Positions 45,298-54,808 are shown, numbered from the stretch's first letter. The stretch: 64,000 nucleotides of DNA from Gluconobacter japonicus (GCF_002723975.1 NZ_BEWO01000003.1:153462-217461), one strand, 5' to 3'. Translations and numbers: made by a program. The notes: generated by a model not told the origin, from the letters alone.

Positions 45298-47409
45298 ATG
45301 TCAGAAACCCAGCACCCCTTCCCCGTTCCGCCCGCTCCCAAAAAGGAGCCTTTCTCAACCACGCAGCTTGGCCGGACCCGCACCGATTCCTATGCCTGGA
45401 TGAAGGATGAGAACTGGCAGCAGGTTCTGCGTGATCCGTCCGTTCTGCGACCGGATATTACCGAGCACCTCAAGGCTGAAAACGCCTACGCCGAGAGCGT
45501 GCTGGCCGGTATGGAGCCGCTCCGCAAAGAACTTCTGCAGGAAATGATCGGGCGCATCCCGCCGGCTGAAGAATCCGTGCCTGTCCCGGATGGCCCATGG
45601 GCCTACTACAGCCGCTTTGAAGATGGCGCCCAGCATCCGCTTCGGGCACGCCGCCCGCGCGACGGTGGGGACGAGCAGGTTCTCCTTGATGTGGATGCCC
45701 GCGCCAAAGAATTCGATTACTACGCCCTCGGCGGAACAGCTCACTCCGCCAATCATCGCTACTTCGTGTATTCGGAAGACGTGCAGGGATCAGAAGTCTA
45801 TCGCATCCAGGTCAAGGATCTGGAGAGCGGTGAGCTTTGCGCCGCACCGGTTGAAAGCACGACTGGCAGCTTCGCCATTTCGCCAGACAGCGCATGGCTG
45901 TTCTGGATCTTCCGGGACGACAACGGCCGCCCATCCCGGATCTACCGCCGTCCGCTGACGGGGGGCGAAGATGTTCTGGTCTTTGATGAAACCGACCCCG
46001 GCTTCTTCCTGAGCATCGGCACCAGCGCGTCCCGCAAGTGGATTGTCATCGAACGCGGCGACCATGACACGAACGAAACGCTGCTGATCCCAGCCTCTGA
46101 ACCAACCGCCCTGCCAGTCGTGGCTGCTCCGCTGATCCGTGGCGAGCGTTATTCTTTCACGCACTGGAATGACCGTTTCATCATCCTCACCAACGCTGGT
46201 GACGCTGTCGATTTCCAGCTTATGCAGACGCCTGATACGGCCACAGGACGGGAGAACTGGGCCCCGTTCGTACCGTATCTGGAAGGGCACTATATTCTGG
46301 GTGCAACCGCGTCCCGCAATTATCTGGCCTGGTCAGAGCGGAAGGACGGCAACGTTCATATCCGCGTGGTGAAGGCCGGTGTCAGCGGGGATGTTCGCAG
46401 TCAGGCCGTGACCATTGGCATGGACGAACCGGCTTACGATCTGACGCTTCAGGGCGTTCTCGAATATGAAGGCTCGGTCCTGCGCTACGTCTACCAGTCC
46501 CCGACGACCCCGGCACACTGGTATGACTACGATCTCGCTACCGGAGAGCGCACACTCCAGAAGGTTCGTGACGTTCCGTCCGGACACGATCCGGAAAAAT
46601 ACGAGACACGTCGCCTGTTCGCGACGGCCCCGGACGGGGAGCAGATTCCCGTGACGGTCCTGATGCGCAAGGGACAGGTTCTGGATGGGTCCGCGCCCCT
46701 GCTGCTTTACGGTTACGGCTCATACGGCATTGCCATGGACGCCAGCTTCTCCACAACGGTTTTCAGTCTTGTGGACCGTGGCTGGGTTTATGCCATCGCG
46801 CATATTCGTGGCGGCTCGGAAAAGGGCTGGAACTGGTTCCTGCAAGGACGTGGCAAAACCAAGCCCAATACCTTCACGGACTTCATCGCGTCAGCGAACT
46901 ATCTCGTGAAGCAAGGCTACGGCTCCGCAAGCCGCATCGTGGCCCATGGTGGCTCGGCGGGTGGTCTGTTGATGGGCGCTGTCGCCAATATGGCGCCGGA
47001 TCTTTTTGCCGGGATCGCCGCGCAGGTGCCGTTTGTGGACATGCTTAACACCATGTCCGACACGTCCCTGCCCCTCACGCCACCGGAATGGCCGGAATGG
47101 GGAAATCCTTTGGAAGACGAGGACGCTTACGACCTCATCGCCAGCTATTCGCCTTACGACAACATTCAGGCACGGCCTTACCCGCCTATTCTCGCCATGG
47201 GTGGCCTGTCCGACCCGCGCGTCACGTATTGGGAGCCCGCGAAATGGATTGCCAAGCTGCGTGAAGTGGCCTCAGGCGGCCCATTCCTGTGCCGCATCAA
47301 CATGGATGCAGGCCATGGCGGATCATCCGGGCGCTTCAAGCGGCTGGAAGAAGTCGCGCTAGTGCAGGCTTTTGCAATCTGGGCCATGGACCGCGCGCCT
47401 CTGCGCTAA
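45298..47409 (+). CDS. ptrB: Oligopeptidase B (prolyl oligopeptidase family)
   Basis: This 703-residue serine peptidase cleaves short peptides after basic residues in the cytoplasm. It has the N-terminal beta-propeller and a C-terminal alpha/beta-hydrolase domain. The catalytic triad is Ser553 (HGGSAGGLLMG), Asp639 (LSDPRVTYWEPAKW) and His673 (DAGHGGSSGRF), close to the spacing in E. coli PtrB. The motif AIAHIRGGSEKGWNWFLQGR is also typical. The ATG at 45298 follows AAGG by 8 bases; the in-frame TTG at 45262 adds a short stretch without conservation. No signal peptide is seen. Confidence 0.93.
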   Translation: MSETQHPFPVPPAPKKEPFSTTQLGRTRTDSYAWMKDENWQQVLRDPSVLRPDITEHLKAENAYAESVLAGMEPLRKELLQEMIGRIPPAEESVPVPDGPWAYYSRFEDGAQHPLRARRPRDGGDEQVLLDVDARAKEFDYYALGGTAHSANHRYFVYSEDVQGSEVYRIQVKDLESGELCAAPVESTTGSFAISPDSAWLFWIFRDDNGRPSRIYRRPLTGGEDVLVFDETDPGFFLSIGTSASRKWIVIERGDHDTNETLLIPASEPTALPVVAAPLIRGERYSFTHWNDRFIILTNAGDAVDFQLMQTPDTATGRENWAPFVPYLEGHYILGATASRNYLAWSERKDGNVHIRVVKAGVSGDVRSQAVTIGMDEPAYDLTLQGVLEYEGSVLRYVYQSPTTPAHWYDYDLATGERTLQKVRDVPSGHDPEKYETRRLFATAPDGEQIPVTVLMRKGQVLDGSAPLLLYGYGSYGIAMDASFSTTVFSLVDRGWVYAIAHIRGGSEKGWNWFLQGRGKTKPNTFTDFIASANYLVKQGYGSASRIVAHGGSAGGLLMGAVANMAPDLFAGIAAQVPFVDMLNTMSDTSLPLTPPEWPEWGNPLEDEDAYDLIASYSPYDNIQARPYPPILAMGGLSDPRVTYWEPAKWIAKLREVASGGPFLCRINMDAGHGGSSGRFKRLEEVALVQAFAIWAMDRAPLR

Positions 47410-47417
47410 CAGATAAC

Positions 47418-47449
47418 GGTCTGGCCCATACCAAAACGTGGGCCAGACC
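47418..47449. terminator. Hairpin between convergent ptrB and the flippase gene
   Basis: GGTCTGGCCCA and TGGGCCAGACC form a perfect 11-base stem with a 10-base loop between the two stops. There is no long U-run on either side. Confidence 0.6.
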
Positions 47450-48763
47450 TCACTCCGGCTTCGGTTTCCCGATCCGCCCCCCGAATATCCAGACACCTGC
47501 AAACCGTGAGAGCAAAATGGCCGCGTTGCAGGCTGCTGTTGTCAGGCACGCACCCGCCAATCCGAACTGCATGGTCAGCACGTAAAGGGCTGGGAAATAG
47601 ATCGCCATAATAGCCGTCCGGCTGGTCATCAGGAACTTCACGTGCCCCACGACGATCAGCAGGGGCTCCAGCGGAATGACCAGCAGACTGAAGACCGCGG
47701 CCATCAGCATGATGGAAATATAGAGCGATGTGTGATGTACATGAACATGCAGCATCAGCCTGAAAATCTTTGAGCCAAACACGGCAGAGAGCAGCAGAAG
47801 CAACAATGACAGGGCCGTCAGGACGCCAAACATCTTCCATGTGACGCGCTTGAGGCCCTTCCAGTCCTGCTTGTCCCGCATCTTGACCAGTTCCGGGTAC
47901 AGCACCGGCGAGATGAGCTGGGCGGGTGTGACAATCCCGTCTGCGATCTGACGGCAGACGCGGAAAACAGCAGCCTCCGCCGGACCAAGGCCATTACCCA
48001 CCAGAAGCGTCGCTACATGCCCGGAAATATTGCCGAGCGTCTGGTTCACACTGGCTGCGCGGGTGAACTGCCACATACCGGGAATCTGCCAGCGCCAGCT
48101 CCGGTAGGCCTGGAAATAGCGGAACCTGAACTTCTGCCGCAGGATGTCCATCGCGTAATAGAAGTAAAATCCGTAGTCGATGATGATGGCGAGCGCCCAC
48201 ATCGCCAAAAAATATCCCAGCTTCAGATGCAGGACATATCCCAGCAGAACGCCAAGCGTTTTTACAACAGCTGCACAGGTATCGATGATGGGAACAAGAT
48301 GGAATTTTCCTGCCATTCGCAGGATGCCATTCGCCCAACCCGAATACATGAGCGGACTCACAATCACATACAGATCCGCCAGAAACCGCACATGCCGGGA
48401 CCATTGCGCCGTCACCCCATAAACCTGCACGGCAATCAGCCCGAACAGAATGGCAAAAGCAGCAGACAGCGTATCCAGCCGAATACAGAAGTGAACCACC
48501 TTTCGCAGCAGATCCGTATCGTTTTTCGTAAACGCATCACTGCCGAACCGGATGAGCGTCTGCCAGGACTGCATACGCGACAGCACAGACCCCGTAGAGG
48601 CCAGGGAATGAATGAGGATCAGCAGTCCGAAATCAGACAGGCCCAGCGCCCGTACCGTAAATGCAATGTAGACGAAGCTGCACAGTGCATTGACGACACG
48701 GCCGACGGTGAGAACACTGACATTTCGGAAGATGGATCTGAAAACGGAGTGTTCGGCGGACAT
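47450..48763 (-). CDS. Polysaccharide flippase (Wzx/MATE-like) membrane protein
   Basis: This 437-residue membrane protein has about 12-14 hydrophobic segments and is of the polysaccharide-transport/flippase type. The N-terminus (NVSVLTVGRVVNALCSFVYIA, with the next helix ALGLSDFGLLILIHSLAST) matches the O-antigen flippase pattern. It should move a lipid-linked oligosaccharide across the inner membrane. It is divergent from a CDP-glycerol-transferase-like gene, so the pair may build one surface glycan. Substrate specificity is not visible. Confidence 0.85.
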   Translation of the reverse strand: MSAEHSVFRSIFRNVSVLTVGRVVNALCSFVYIAFTVRALGLSDFGLLILIHSLASTGSVLSRMQSWQTLIRFGSDAFTKNDTDLLRKVVHFCIRLDTLSAAFAILFGLIAVQVYGVTAQWSRHVRFLADLYVIVSPLMYSGWANGILRMAGKFHLVPIIDTCAAVVKTLGVLLGYVLHLKLGYFLAMWALAIIIDYGFYFYYAMDILRQKFRFRYFQAYRSWRWQIPGMWQFTRAASVNQTLGNISGHVATLLVGNGLGPAEAAVFRVCRQIADGIVTPAQLISPVLYPELVKMRDKQDWKGLKRVTWKMFGVLTALSLLLLLLSAVFGSKIFRLMLHVHVHHTSLYISIMLMAAVFSLLVIPLEPLLIVVGHVKFLMTSRTAIMAIYFPALYVLTMQFGLAGACLTTAACNAAILLSRFAGVWIFGGRIGKPKPE

Positions 48764-48877
48764 GCGGGCTTTCTGACCACAAAGCCCCCCGGGTGTCCAT
48801 GCCGGAAGCCATATCTTCGCCTCTGGCCCGATTCCTTGACAGTCAGAGGGTGAGGATTATGAACGAGGCCATATTCC

Positions 48878-48903
48878 ATGTCTTTGAAGCGCTTCAAAGA
48901 CAT
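48878..48903. promoter_or_regulatory. Perfect 26-bp palindrome between the flippase and glycerophosphotransferase-like genes
   Basis: The half-site ATGTCTTTGAAGC is followed at once by its exact complement GCTTCAAAGACAT, giving a 26-base inverted repeat with no spacer. It lies in the 228-base gap between two divergent genes, 115 bases from the leftward start and 89 from the rightward start. It is most simply an operator for a symmetric dimeric regulator, which is an inference. No regulator gene is adjacent. Confidence 0.6.
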
Positions 48904-48991
48904 TCGCACCCGGTCTGGCTTTCGCTTTCCGCACACGTCATTCCGGGCATAAGCCGCAGGTCGCGGTGACGTCAGGACGCAACAGACGACC

Positions 48992-50107
48992 ATGAACATC
49001 GCCTTCATCTATATTGCAGAACCGTATCAGTGCTATCACACAGCCTCTGTCGCCAGCGCTCTTGCCGCCATTCCCGGATGTGAGGTCACGGAATACTACA
49101 GCTTCCCCGAGACCGTGACCCATCTAAGCCGTATCCGTCGCGCCCTTGGCGTTCCTGCCCTTCCACTCAAACCCTTTCCCAAATCATGGAAGGCAAAAGT
49201 GCTGAAGAAGGCCCGGCGTCTCGATCAGGAACGACTGCTGGTTCTGCGTGAAAACGTGGCTGAACTGAACCGGTATGACGTAGTGGTCGCGACGGAATAT
49301 ACGGCCGGTGTTCTGAAAGAAATGGGGCTGAAGGGGCCGAAACTGGTCCTTCTGATGCACGGCGCGGGAGACAGATACGTCAATGACGAGCACCTCGTGC
49401 GAGAGTTTGATCTGACGCTCGTTCCGGGCCCGAAGGTGGAGACGTATTTCCGGGACAAGGGCCTGTTCCAGACGGGTGCGTCCCAGATCGTGGGCTACCC
49501 GAAGTTCGACGTCTTTGAAGCCGTTCGCAAAGAGAACGCCATCTCATTCCCGGATGGCCGACCATTCGCGCTCTACAATCCGCATTATCAGCGTGCGCTA
49601 ACATCGGCACCGGCCTGCATGACCCCTCTCATCAAGGGGTTTAAGGCACAGACCGAATACAATCTGGTTGTGGCCCCGCATATCAAGATGTTCCACAAGG
49701 GTTTCGGCATCCGGGAACGTCAACTCAAGCGGCAACAGAGCACGGATGTTCTGGTCGATACTGGCTCGGACGCCATGCTGGACATGACTTACACGTCCCA
49801 GGCCGCTCTCTATATCGGGGATGTCAGCAGTCAGGTTTACGAGTTTCTGGCGATACCGCGCCCGTGCATCTTTCTAAACCCACGACGGATACCGTGGCGG
49901 GATGATCCCTATTTCCTGCACTGGACGTTAGGCGATGTCGTGGAGGATCCGGCAGACATCATGACGGCCGTGGCGCAGGCGCAGGAACGCCACGCACTCT
50001 ACAGGCCCGCTCAGGAAAAGCTGTTTCAGGAAACGTTTGGGGAGCCTCTGCTTGGCGCTTCACAACGTGCCGCAGAGGCGATTGTCCGCTTCATGTCGGA
50101 CATATGA
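48992..50107 (+). CDS. CDP-glycerol glycerophosphotransferase-like protein (GT-B fold)
   Basis: This 371-residue protein resembles TagB/TagF-type or capsular phosphotransferases. It has LVLLMHGAGDRYVNDEHL, LYNPHYQRAL, VVAPHIKMFHKG, and the acceptor-side motif DMTYTSQAALYIGDVSSQVYEF (residues 262-283), in which DVSS-like residues are conserved. The ATG at 48992 starts MNIAFIYIAEPYQCYH. No signal peptide is evident. It probably transfers glycerol-phosphate or another unit to a surface polymer. A true glycosyltransferase of related fold is the alternative. Confidence 0.75.
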   Translation: MNIAFIYIAEPYQCYHTASVASALAAIPGCEVTEYYSFPETVTHLSRIRRALGVPALPLKPFPKSWKAKVLKKARRLDQERLLVLRENVAELNRYDVVVATEYTAGVLKEMGLKGPKLVLLMHGAGDRYVNDEHLVREFDLTLVPGPKVETYFRDKGLFQTGASQIVGYPKFDVFEAVRKENAISFPDGRPFALYNPHYQRALTSAPACMTPLIKGFKAQTEYNLVVAPHIKMFHKGFGIRERQLKRQQSTDVLVDTGSDAMLDMTYTSQAALYIGDVSSQVYEFLAIPRPCIFLNPRRIPWRDDPYFLHWTLGDVVEDPADIMTAVAQAQERHALYRPAQEKLFQETFGEPLLGASQRAAEAIVRFMSDI

Positions 50108-50111
50108 GAAA

Positions 50112-50134
50112 CCCCGAATGACGAACATCCGGGG
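50112..50134. terminator. Hairpin between convergent genes at 50.1 kb
   Basis: CCCCGAATG and CATCCGGGG form a 9-base stem with one mismatch and a 5-base loop. It lies between the phosphotransferase-like gene and the lipase gene and is probably a weak bidirectional terminator. Confidence 0.5.
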
Positions 50135-50143
50135 CTAAAGGCA

Positions 50144-51331
50144 TCATTGTGGGATCGGCGTGCACTGCGGCGTCACAGGCTCGCCCGCCATAACCGCCTT
50201 GGTAAAGGCCGCGGAATCCGGCAGAGACGCATTCACCGTCTGGGAATGATCCAGCCCCTTGTACAGATGCGCCTGTACCACGGTTCCAGCCGCACAGGCT
50301 GCCTTGACCAGACCCACCTGTAATTGCGTCGGCACGTCTTCATCAGCGGTTCCGGTACCAACAAAGAGAGGCTGTGCCAGTTTCAGCGTCGGATACATCA
50401 TACCCTTCATGGCCGGAGACATGGCTTTGGCATAGGTTGGCTGAAGTGCATTTGCCAGCGTCAGGCCATCTTTCTCTGCCAGATCAGACAGACCCGTCAG
50501 GCATGACGTTTCTGCCGCCTTGAAGGCTGGCATGGCCTTGGGCGTAAACGCCTCTTCCGGACGGAAATGCGGGTTCAGGCCCGCGTAAGATGATCCAATC
50601 AGAAGCGTATAGGCCACAAGAGGGCTGTAGCCCGTTGCCTGACCAGCCTGCGCCAGCATAGCCGAGAGAATTTCCGGAGTCAGGTAGGGAATACCCGTTG
50701 CGACAGTTCCACGGATGTTGAGGTCCGGCGCGTAGGCAGGAGCGAAAGCTGCGGAAGCGAAAGCAGCCCCACCACCCTGAGACTGACCAACGATCATGAT
50801 CTTGTTCTGGAGACCCGGAACCGATTTCAGTGCAGCGCGGACGGAATCCAAAACACTGTAAGCTTCGGCCCGCGTGTTCAGATACGGATGAACACCCGGC
50901 GTTCCCAAACCCTGATAGTCTGTCGCGACAATGGCGAAGCCGCGCTTCATCCATTCCGAAAGATAGTGTGTGTTGCGGGCACTGTACGGATTCAGGGAGG
51001 GGGCACAGCTATCGTCGTTGCCCACGGTCCCATGCGCCCAGGCGACAATTGGCCAGCCACCGGCAGGAGCTTCCCCCGCAGGAACAATCACCTCAGCCGT
51101 CACGGGCACGAGCCCTTTCCCCGTCACACCATCCGTCGAAAGATAGGTAATGCGCAGGGATTTCCCCGCATCCGGAAGACTCAATGCGTCCGCCAGAGGG
51201 CCTGAACTGACAAGTGCTCCGGCTTTGCGGGCTTTATCCGTCGCAGCGGCTTCAGCCGTTGAGAAGGCAGCGACAAGGCACAGACCACTCAGCGCGAAGC
51301 CCAGTGTCCGGCAAGAAAGGGATGCGTGCAC
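50144..51331 (-). CDS. Secreted lipase/esterase (secretory lipase family, alpha/beta hydrolase)
   Basis: This 395-residue protein has an N-terminal signal peptide (LGFALSGLCLVAAFSTAEAA). The nucleophile elbow is GQSQGGG with the family signature IMIVGQSQGGGAAF, and the triad partners are likely TGTADEDVP (Asp) and GLDHSQTV (His). The pattern VAWAHGTVGNDDSCAPSL (oxyanion region) is typical of the LIP-type secretory lipases. The start is GTG at 51331 after a good AAGGAAG ribosome binding site. Substrate is a guess: a lipid or acyl ester outside the cell. Confidence 0.88.
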   Translation of the reverse strand: MHASLSCRTLGFALSGLCLVAAFSTAEAAATDKARKAGALVSSGPLADALSLPDAGKSLRITYLSTDGVTGKGLVPVTAEVIVPAGEAPAGGWPIVAWAHGTVGNDDSCAPSLNPYSARNTHYLSEWMKRGFAIVATDYQGLGTPGVHPYLNTRAEAYSVLDSVRAALKSVPGLQNKIMIVGQSQGGGAAFASAAFAPAYAPDLNIRGTVATGIPYLTPEILSAMLAQAGQATGYSPLVAYTLLIGSSYAGLNPHFRPEEAFTPKAMPAFKAAETSCLTGLSDLAEKDGLTLANALQPTYAKAMSPAMKGMMYPTLKLAQPLFVGTGTADEDVPTQLQVGLVKAACAAGTVVQAHLYKGLDHSQTVNASLPDSAAFTKAVMAGEPVTPQCTPIPQ

Positions 51332-51460
51332 AATTCTTCCTTCTCAGTTTGTAAAATCAGGGCAAGCTACCTGCCGCCCCGTTTTCAGATATCCGATTTT
51401 CTGTCCGGTATGTTAACGGCTGAAACAGAAGATGGATTGTGAAAATCACAAGACAATCCG

Positions 51461-52411
51461 TTACTTATGACCAAAAAGATGTCGGATATCGTCTCCGAAA
51501 TGCTGGAACGCATCCTGTGTGGAGCGATGGCGGCGGTTTCCCGATTCAGACACAACCGTGACCGTCGCTGTCATGCCCGCAGCAAGTGTCAGATCATCCG
51601 GCAGTTTGTCGATTTTCACACGCACCGGAATACGTTGTGCCAGCCGCACCCAGGTATAAACAGGATCGACCGTCGGCAGGCCCTGCTCGTTCACAAGCGC
51701 ATTGTTACTGGCAATACCCCGCGTGATGCTCTCGATATGCCCGTAGAGGGGGTCATGGTAGCCCATCAGATCCATACGGACGAGATCGCCCTCATCCAGA
51801 TCATGAACCTTGGTTTCCTCGAAATACCCGTCAATCCAGTATGAACTCGTATCAATGACGTGCATGTTCACTGTACCCGCCGTGGCGAAATCACCCGGAC
51901 GCATGATCAGGTTCGTGACGATCCCGTCCAGAGAACTTCGGACCTTCGTGCGGTCCAGATTGATTTCGGCCTGCCGCAGTTCCGCCTGTGCCGAAGCGTA
52001 TTGCGCCGCTGCCTGCTGGGCGAGAGCAACGTACTGCTTCTTCTCTTCCTTTGAGACAGCCACGCCTGGAATGGCCTTGCGCCACTCGGACTGAACCTCC
52101 TTGAACTCCATATCCGCCTTGCGTTCCGCCACCTTCGCCTTGGCAGCATCCACAGCCACCTGAAAATCGAACGGGTCAATTTCGTACAGAACATCCCCCC
52201 GATGCACGGGCTGGTTGTCATGAACGTTCACATGCAAAATCTGCCCGGAAACGCGCGGCGCAATATTGGCAACCTGCACACGCACCTGTCCATTCCGGGT
52301 CCAGGGAGAGGCCGTGTAGTAGTCCCACAGGATGACCACCACGACAGCAGCCACCACAAGGATGGAGATGGTAATGGTCAGGCGGATCAGACGATGGGCA
52401 CTGGAAAGCAC
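51461..52411 (-). CDS. HlyD-family efflux adaptor, AaeA-like
   Basis: This 316-residue periplasmic adaptor works with the FUSC-type protein to export aromatic or other weak acids. It has one N-terminal membrane helix (about residues 9-29), then SPWTRNGQVRVQVANIAPRV and the lipoyl pattern VHDNQPVHRGDVLYEIDP. A coiled coil follows, then VRSSLDGIVTNLIMRPGDFA and YWIDGYFEETKVHDLDEGD. It is the third gene of a three-gene operon, 16 bases after DUF1656. The short hairpin and EmrA/AaeA-like order fit the AaeA family. Confidence 0.9.
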   Translation of the reverse strand: MLSSAHRLIRLTITISILVVAAVVVVILWDYYTASPWTRNGQVRVQVANIAPRVSGQILHVNVHDNQPVHRGDVLYEIDPFDFQVAVDAAKAKVAERKADMEFKEVQSEWRKAIPGVAVSKEEKKQYVALAQQAAAQYASAQAELRQAEINLDRTKVRSSLDGIVTNLIMRPGDFATAGTVNMHVIDTSSYWIDGYFEETKVHDLDEGDLVRMDLMGYHDPLYGHIESITRGIASNNALVNEQGLPTVDPVYTWVRLAQRIPVRVKIDKLPDDLTLAAGMTATVTVVSESGNRRHRSTQDAFQHFGDDIRHLFGHK

Positions 52412-52427
52412 TGGAAACGGCCTTGTA

Positions 52428-52628
52428 TCAGAGGATCAGGGTATAAAGCCCGAGAAGGCAGATAAGGATGCCGAACTGGGCCAATGGCGGATCCCAGACG
52501 AAACGCCAGAGATCGAACCAGCCCATGAGCCAGCGGAGAATGGCCAGCGTCAGAAGTGACAGAGCCAGATTGACGACAAACGCGGAGACGAGCAAACCCC
52601 CAAGGTCTACGACCTGTGTCATCACCAT
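52428..52628 (-). CDS. DUF1656 small membrane protein (AaeX-like)
   Basis: This 66-residue protein has two hydrophobic segments and the DUF1656 pattern (DLGGLLVSAFVVNLALSLL, then LRWLMGWFDLWRFVWDPPLAQ and FGILICLLGLYTLIL). It sits between the adaptor and the FUSC gene, as AaeX does in the aae operon. The start overlaps the end of the FUSC gene by 7 bases. Its role in the pump is not known. Confidence 0.88.
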   Translation of the reverse strand: MVMTQVVDLGGLLVSAFVVNLALSLLTLAILRWLMGWFDLWRFVWDPPLAQFGILICLLGLYTLIL

Positions 52629-54631
52629 CGTTTGCGTCCTATTCCATAATGATGAACAGCCGTCCGGTTCCGCAAAAGCATGACCCGTACGGCTTCAAGT
52701 CCACCAACACAGTTGATGATCAGGATTTCCTCACTGGGCGCCCCAAGGCGGAGACGATCAAGAAATTCCTGCGTCATATCCGCCAGCTCACGCTCCAGAA
52801 CGCCAAGACTGTCCCGCGCCAGAGCCTTGCGGGCGGGACGGACAAGATGTCGCAAGGACGGCATACGGGCAGCCTGATCGAGATACAGCCTCACACGGGC
52901 AATCGTGCTGGACAGATCTTCCAGCGCCACGAGACGTTCAAAAACATGCTCGGACGCTGTCCCTCCTTTAGGGAGACGCTTCGTCCAGAGCAGAAGCTGG
53001 CTCAGTCGATCATATTTCCGGCTCAGAAGGGCTGGCCCCATCGCCTCACCATGGCCGCCAAGCTGGGACTCCAGGTCAGAGGAAATGGCCACGGCAATCC
53101 GGAAACGATGCCGCCGCGCCGTGGGTGGCCACAGCAGAACCAGCAGAATGAAGGACAGGACCGCGGAGATGAAATAAAAGGTGTTGCGTTCGATGAAGGC
53201 TTCCGGGTTATAGCTGTGGTGGTTGCCCAGCCCTACGAACACAAGGAAGAATGCACCGTAGTGGAAGCCTATGGCTGAGGTCTTCGGGTTCATGAGCAGC
53301 AGACAGGCAATAACCGTCTGAGGCAGCAGAACAAACGCAAGCCCCTGCAATGTATAGACGTAGGGCAAGACCCAGAAGGACAGAAAAGCCGCAGCCACAA
53401 TACCCAGCGGGGTCCCGATCATCGCACCTTTGCCGAACTGCGCCGTATCAAGAGATGACGACGCCAGCACAAGCACCAGCGCGCACTGGGACAGGGCTGT
53501 TGCCGAAGCAGGCAGACTTGTCCCGATACAGAAAGCGGCGACAAAACTGAAACCGATCAGCACCCGCATACTGTTGATGAAGGCGGTAATGTAATCCGTA
53601 TTATTGGCCAGGGTTGCGAGCTTGAGAGCCTCTCCAGCCGGAGTGGCCTTCATAAGCGTGCTGATACCCGTATGAATATGGAGCCGATTACTCAGCAGCG
53701 TTGCCGCACGTTCCAGAAACCAGGCATCCCGAGCTGTCGGAAAATATTCAGGATCTTCCTTACGAATATTGGACAGGATCGTTCCCATTGTTTCCTGCCG
53801 GTTCGTGCCATCTTCAACACGCTCATGCCACTGACGGACATAGCGCACCATGACCTCCGTTACGCCGCCTTCCTTCAGAAGCGTGGAAATGGCACGACTG
53901 CATGTCAGAACGGTCAGCATGCCGATAATGCTGAGTTTGGCACCCGCCATACGCAAACGGCTGCGATCAAGCTCTGTCCGCGCATAGGAAATCTGGGTCA
54001 TCAAAGACAGGATTTCGGAAGCAAGCGCCGTGGTGCCCTGCGCCGAAGGAGGGGGATCCCCCATAATCGCCGCATGACTCAGCCCACGGATTCTCTGCCC
54101 CAGATTCTGTAATCCCCGCGCAAGATTTCGCCAGGCCTGAGGCGAGCCGGACAGCAGGTTGACGACCGCTACAGAAGCCACACCGATTGCTACGGTAGAC
54201 GCTCGGGCCACGCTGACATGATAGATGTTCTGGGGACTATCAACGCTGGCGACGGCAACAAGCGCCACCATGTACCCGGCCAGCAGGGCGCCATAGGCCC
54301 GAAAATCCCGCTCCAGAGTACCGACAAAGGCACATCCGGCCATCCACAGAGCGACACCCCCAAGGAACAGCCCACGGTCCTGACTGAACATGGAAATCAG
54401 CAGGATAGAGACGCCCACGCCCAGCAACGTCCCGAGAAAGCGATAGAGCGCCTTGGAAAGAGCCTGCCCCCGCAAAGGCTGGGCAAGGATCATGACGGTC
54501 ACACCGGCACCCGCAGGTGTATCAACCTGAGCCCAGAAGGCCGTAGCCAATGCTACGACCAGCGCAATCCAGGTTCTGAGGCTGAACTGGATCCATCCCG
54601 GACGGAAGACCGACTGAAGTACAGTGGTCAA
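52622..54631 (-). CDS. FUSC-family efflux transporter (AaeB-like aromatic acid exporter)
   Basis: This 669-residue inner-membrane protein has the FUSC layout: about six helices in the N-terminal part (residues 15-185), a cytoplasmic middle, a second set of helices (about 345-500) and a cytoplasmic tail. The N-terminal segment TPAGAGVTVMILAQPLRGQA with FLGTLLGVGVSILLISMF is typical of the family. It is likely driven by proton motive force with the HlyD-family adaptor. The start is a TTG at 54631; no ATG fits before the first helix. The order FUSC, DUF1656, HlyD makes it an AaeB-like system. No LysR regulator is adjacent. Confidence 0.88.
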   Translation of the reverse strand: MTTVLQSVFRPGWIQFSLRTWIALVVALATAFWAQVDTPAGAGVTVMILAQPLRGQALSKALYRFLGTLLGVGVSILLISMFSQDRGLFLGGVALWMAGCAFVGTLERDFRAYGALLAGYMVALVAVASVDSPQNIYHVSVARASTVAIGVASVAVVNLLSGSPQAWRNLARGLQNLGQRIRGLSHAAIMGDPPPSAQGTTALASEILSLMTQISYARTELDRSRLRMAGAKLSIIGMLTVLTCSRAISTLLKEGGVTEVMVRYVRQWHERVEDGTNRQETMGTILSNIRKEDPEYFPTARDAWFLERAATLLSNRLHIHTGISTLMKATPAGEALKLATLANNTDYITAFINSMRVLIGFSFVAAFCIGTSLPASATALSQCALVLVLASSSLDTAQFGKGAMIGTPLGIVAAAFLSFWVLPYVYTLQGLAFVLLPQTVIACLLLMNPKTSAIGFHYGAFFLVFVGLGNHHSYNPEAFIERNTFYFISAVLSFILLVLLWPPTARRHRFRIAVAISSDLESQLGGHGEAMGPALLSRKYDRLSQLLLWTKRLPKGGTASEHVFERLVALEDLSSTIARVRLYLDQAARMPSLRHLVRPARKALARDSLGVLERELADMTQEFLDRLRLGAPSEEILIINCVGGLEAVRVMLLRNRTAVHHYGIGRKRW

Positions 54632-54808
54632 GAAGGGCTATCCCTGCCAGGCAAACGGGTCATTCCGGAGCAGTCTTGCAGTTCCTGTCATCAACTCAGA
54701 CCGAAAACCCTACTCCTCCGATACTGTAATGGTTAGCCCCTGAATGCGTATGACATGATTTGACGAAATTTATCGCCGTATTGTGATGTCGACCAAAATC
54801 CGGCTCCA

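Noticed and set aside
48017..48853. 278-residue open frame antisense to the flippase
   Set aside because: The sense gene has a consistent membrane helix pattern and N-terminal flippase motif.
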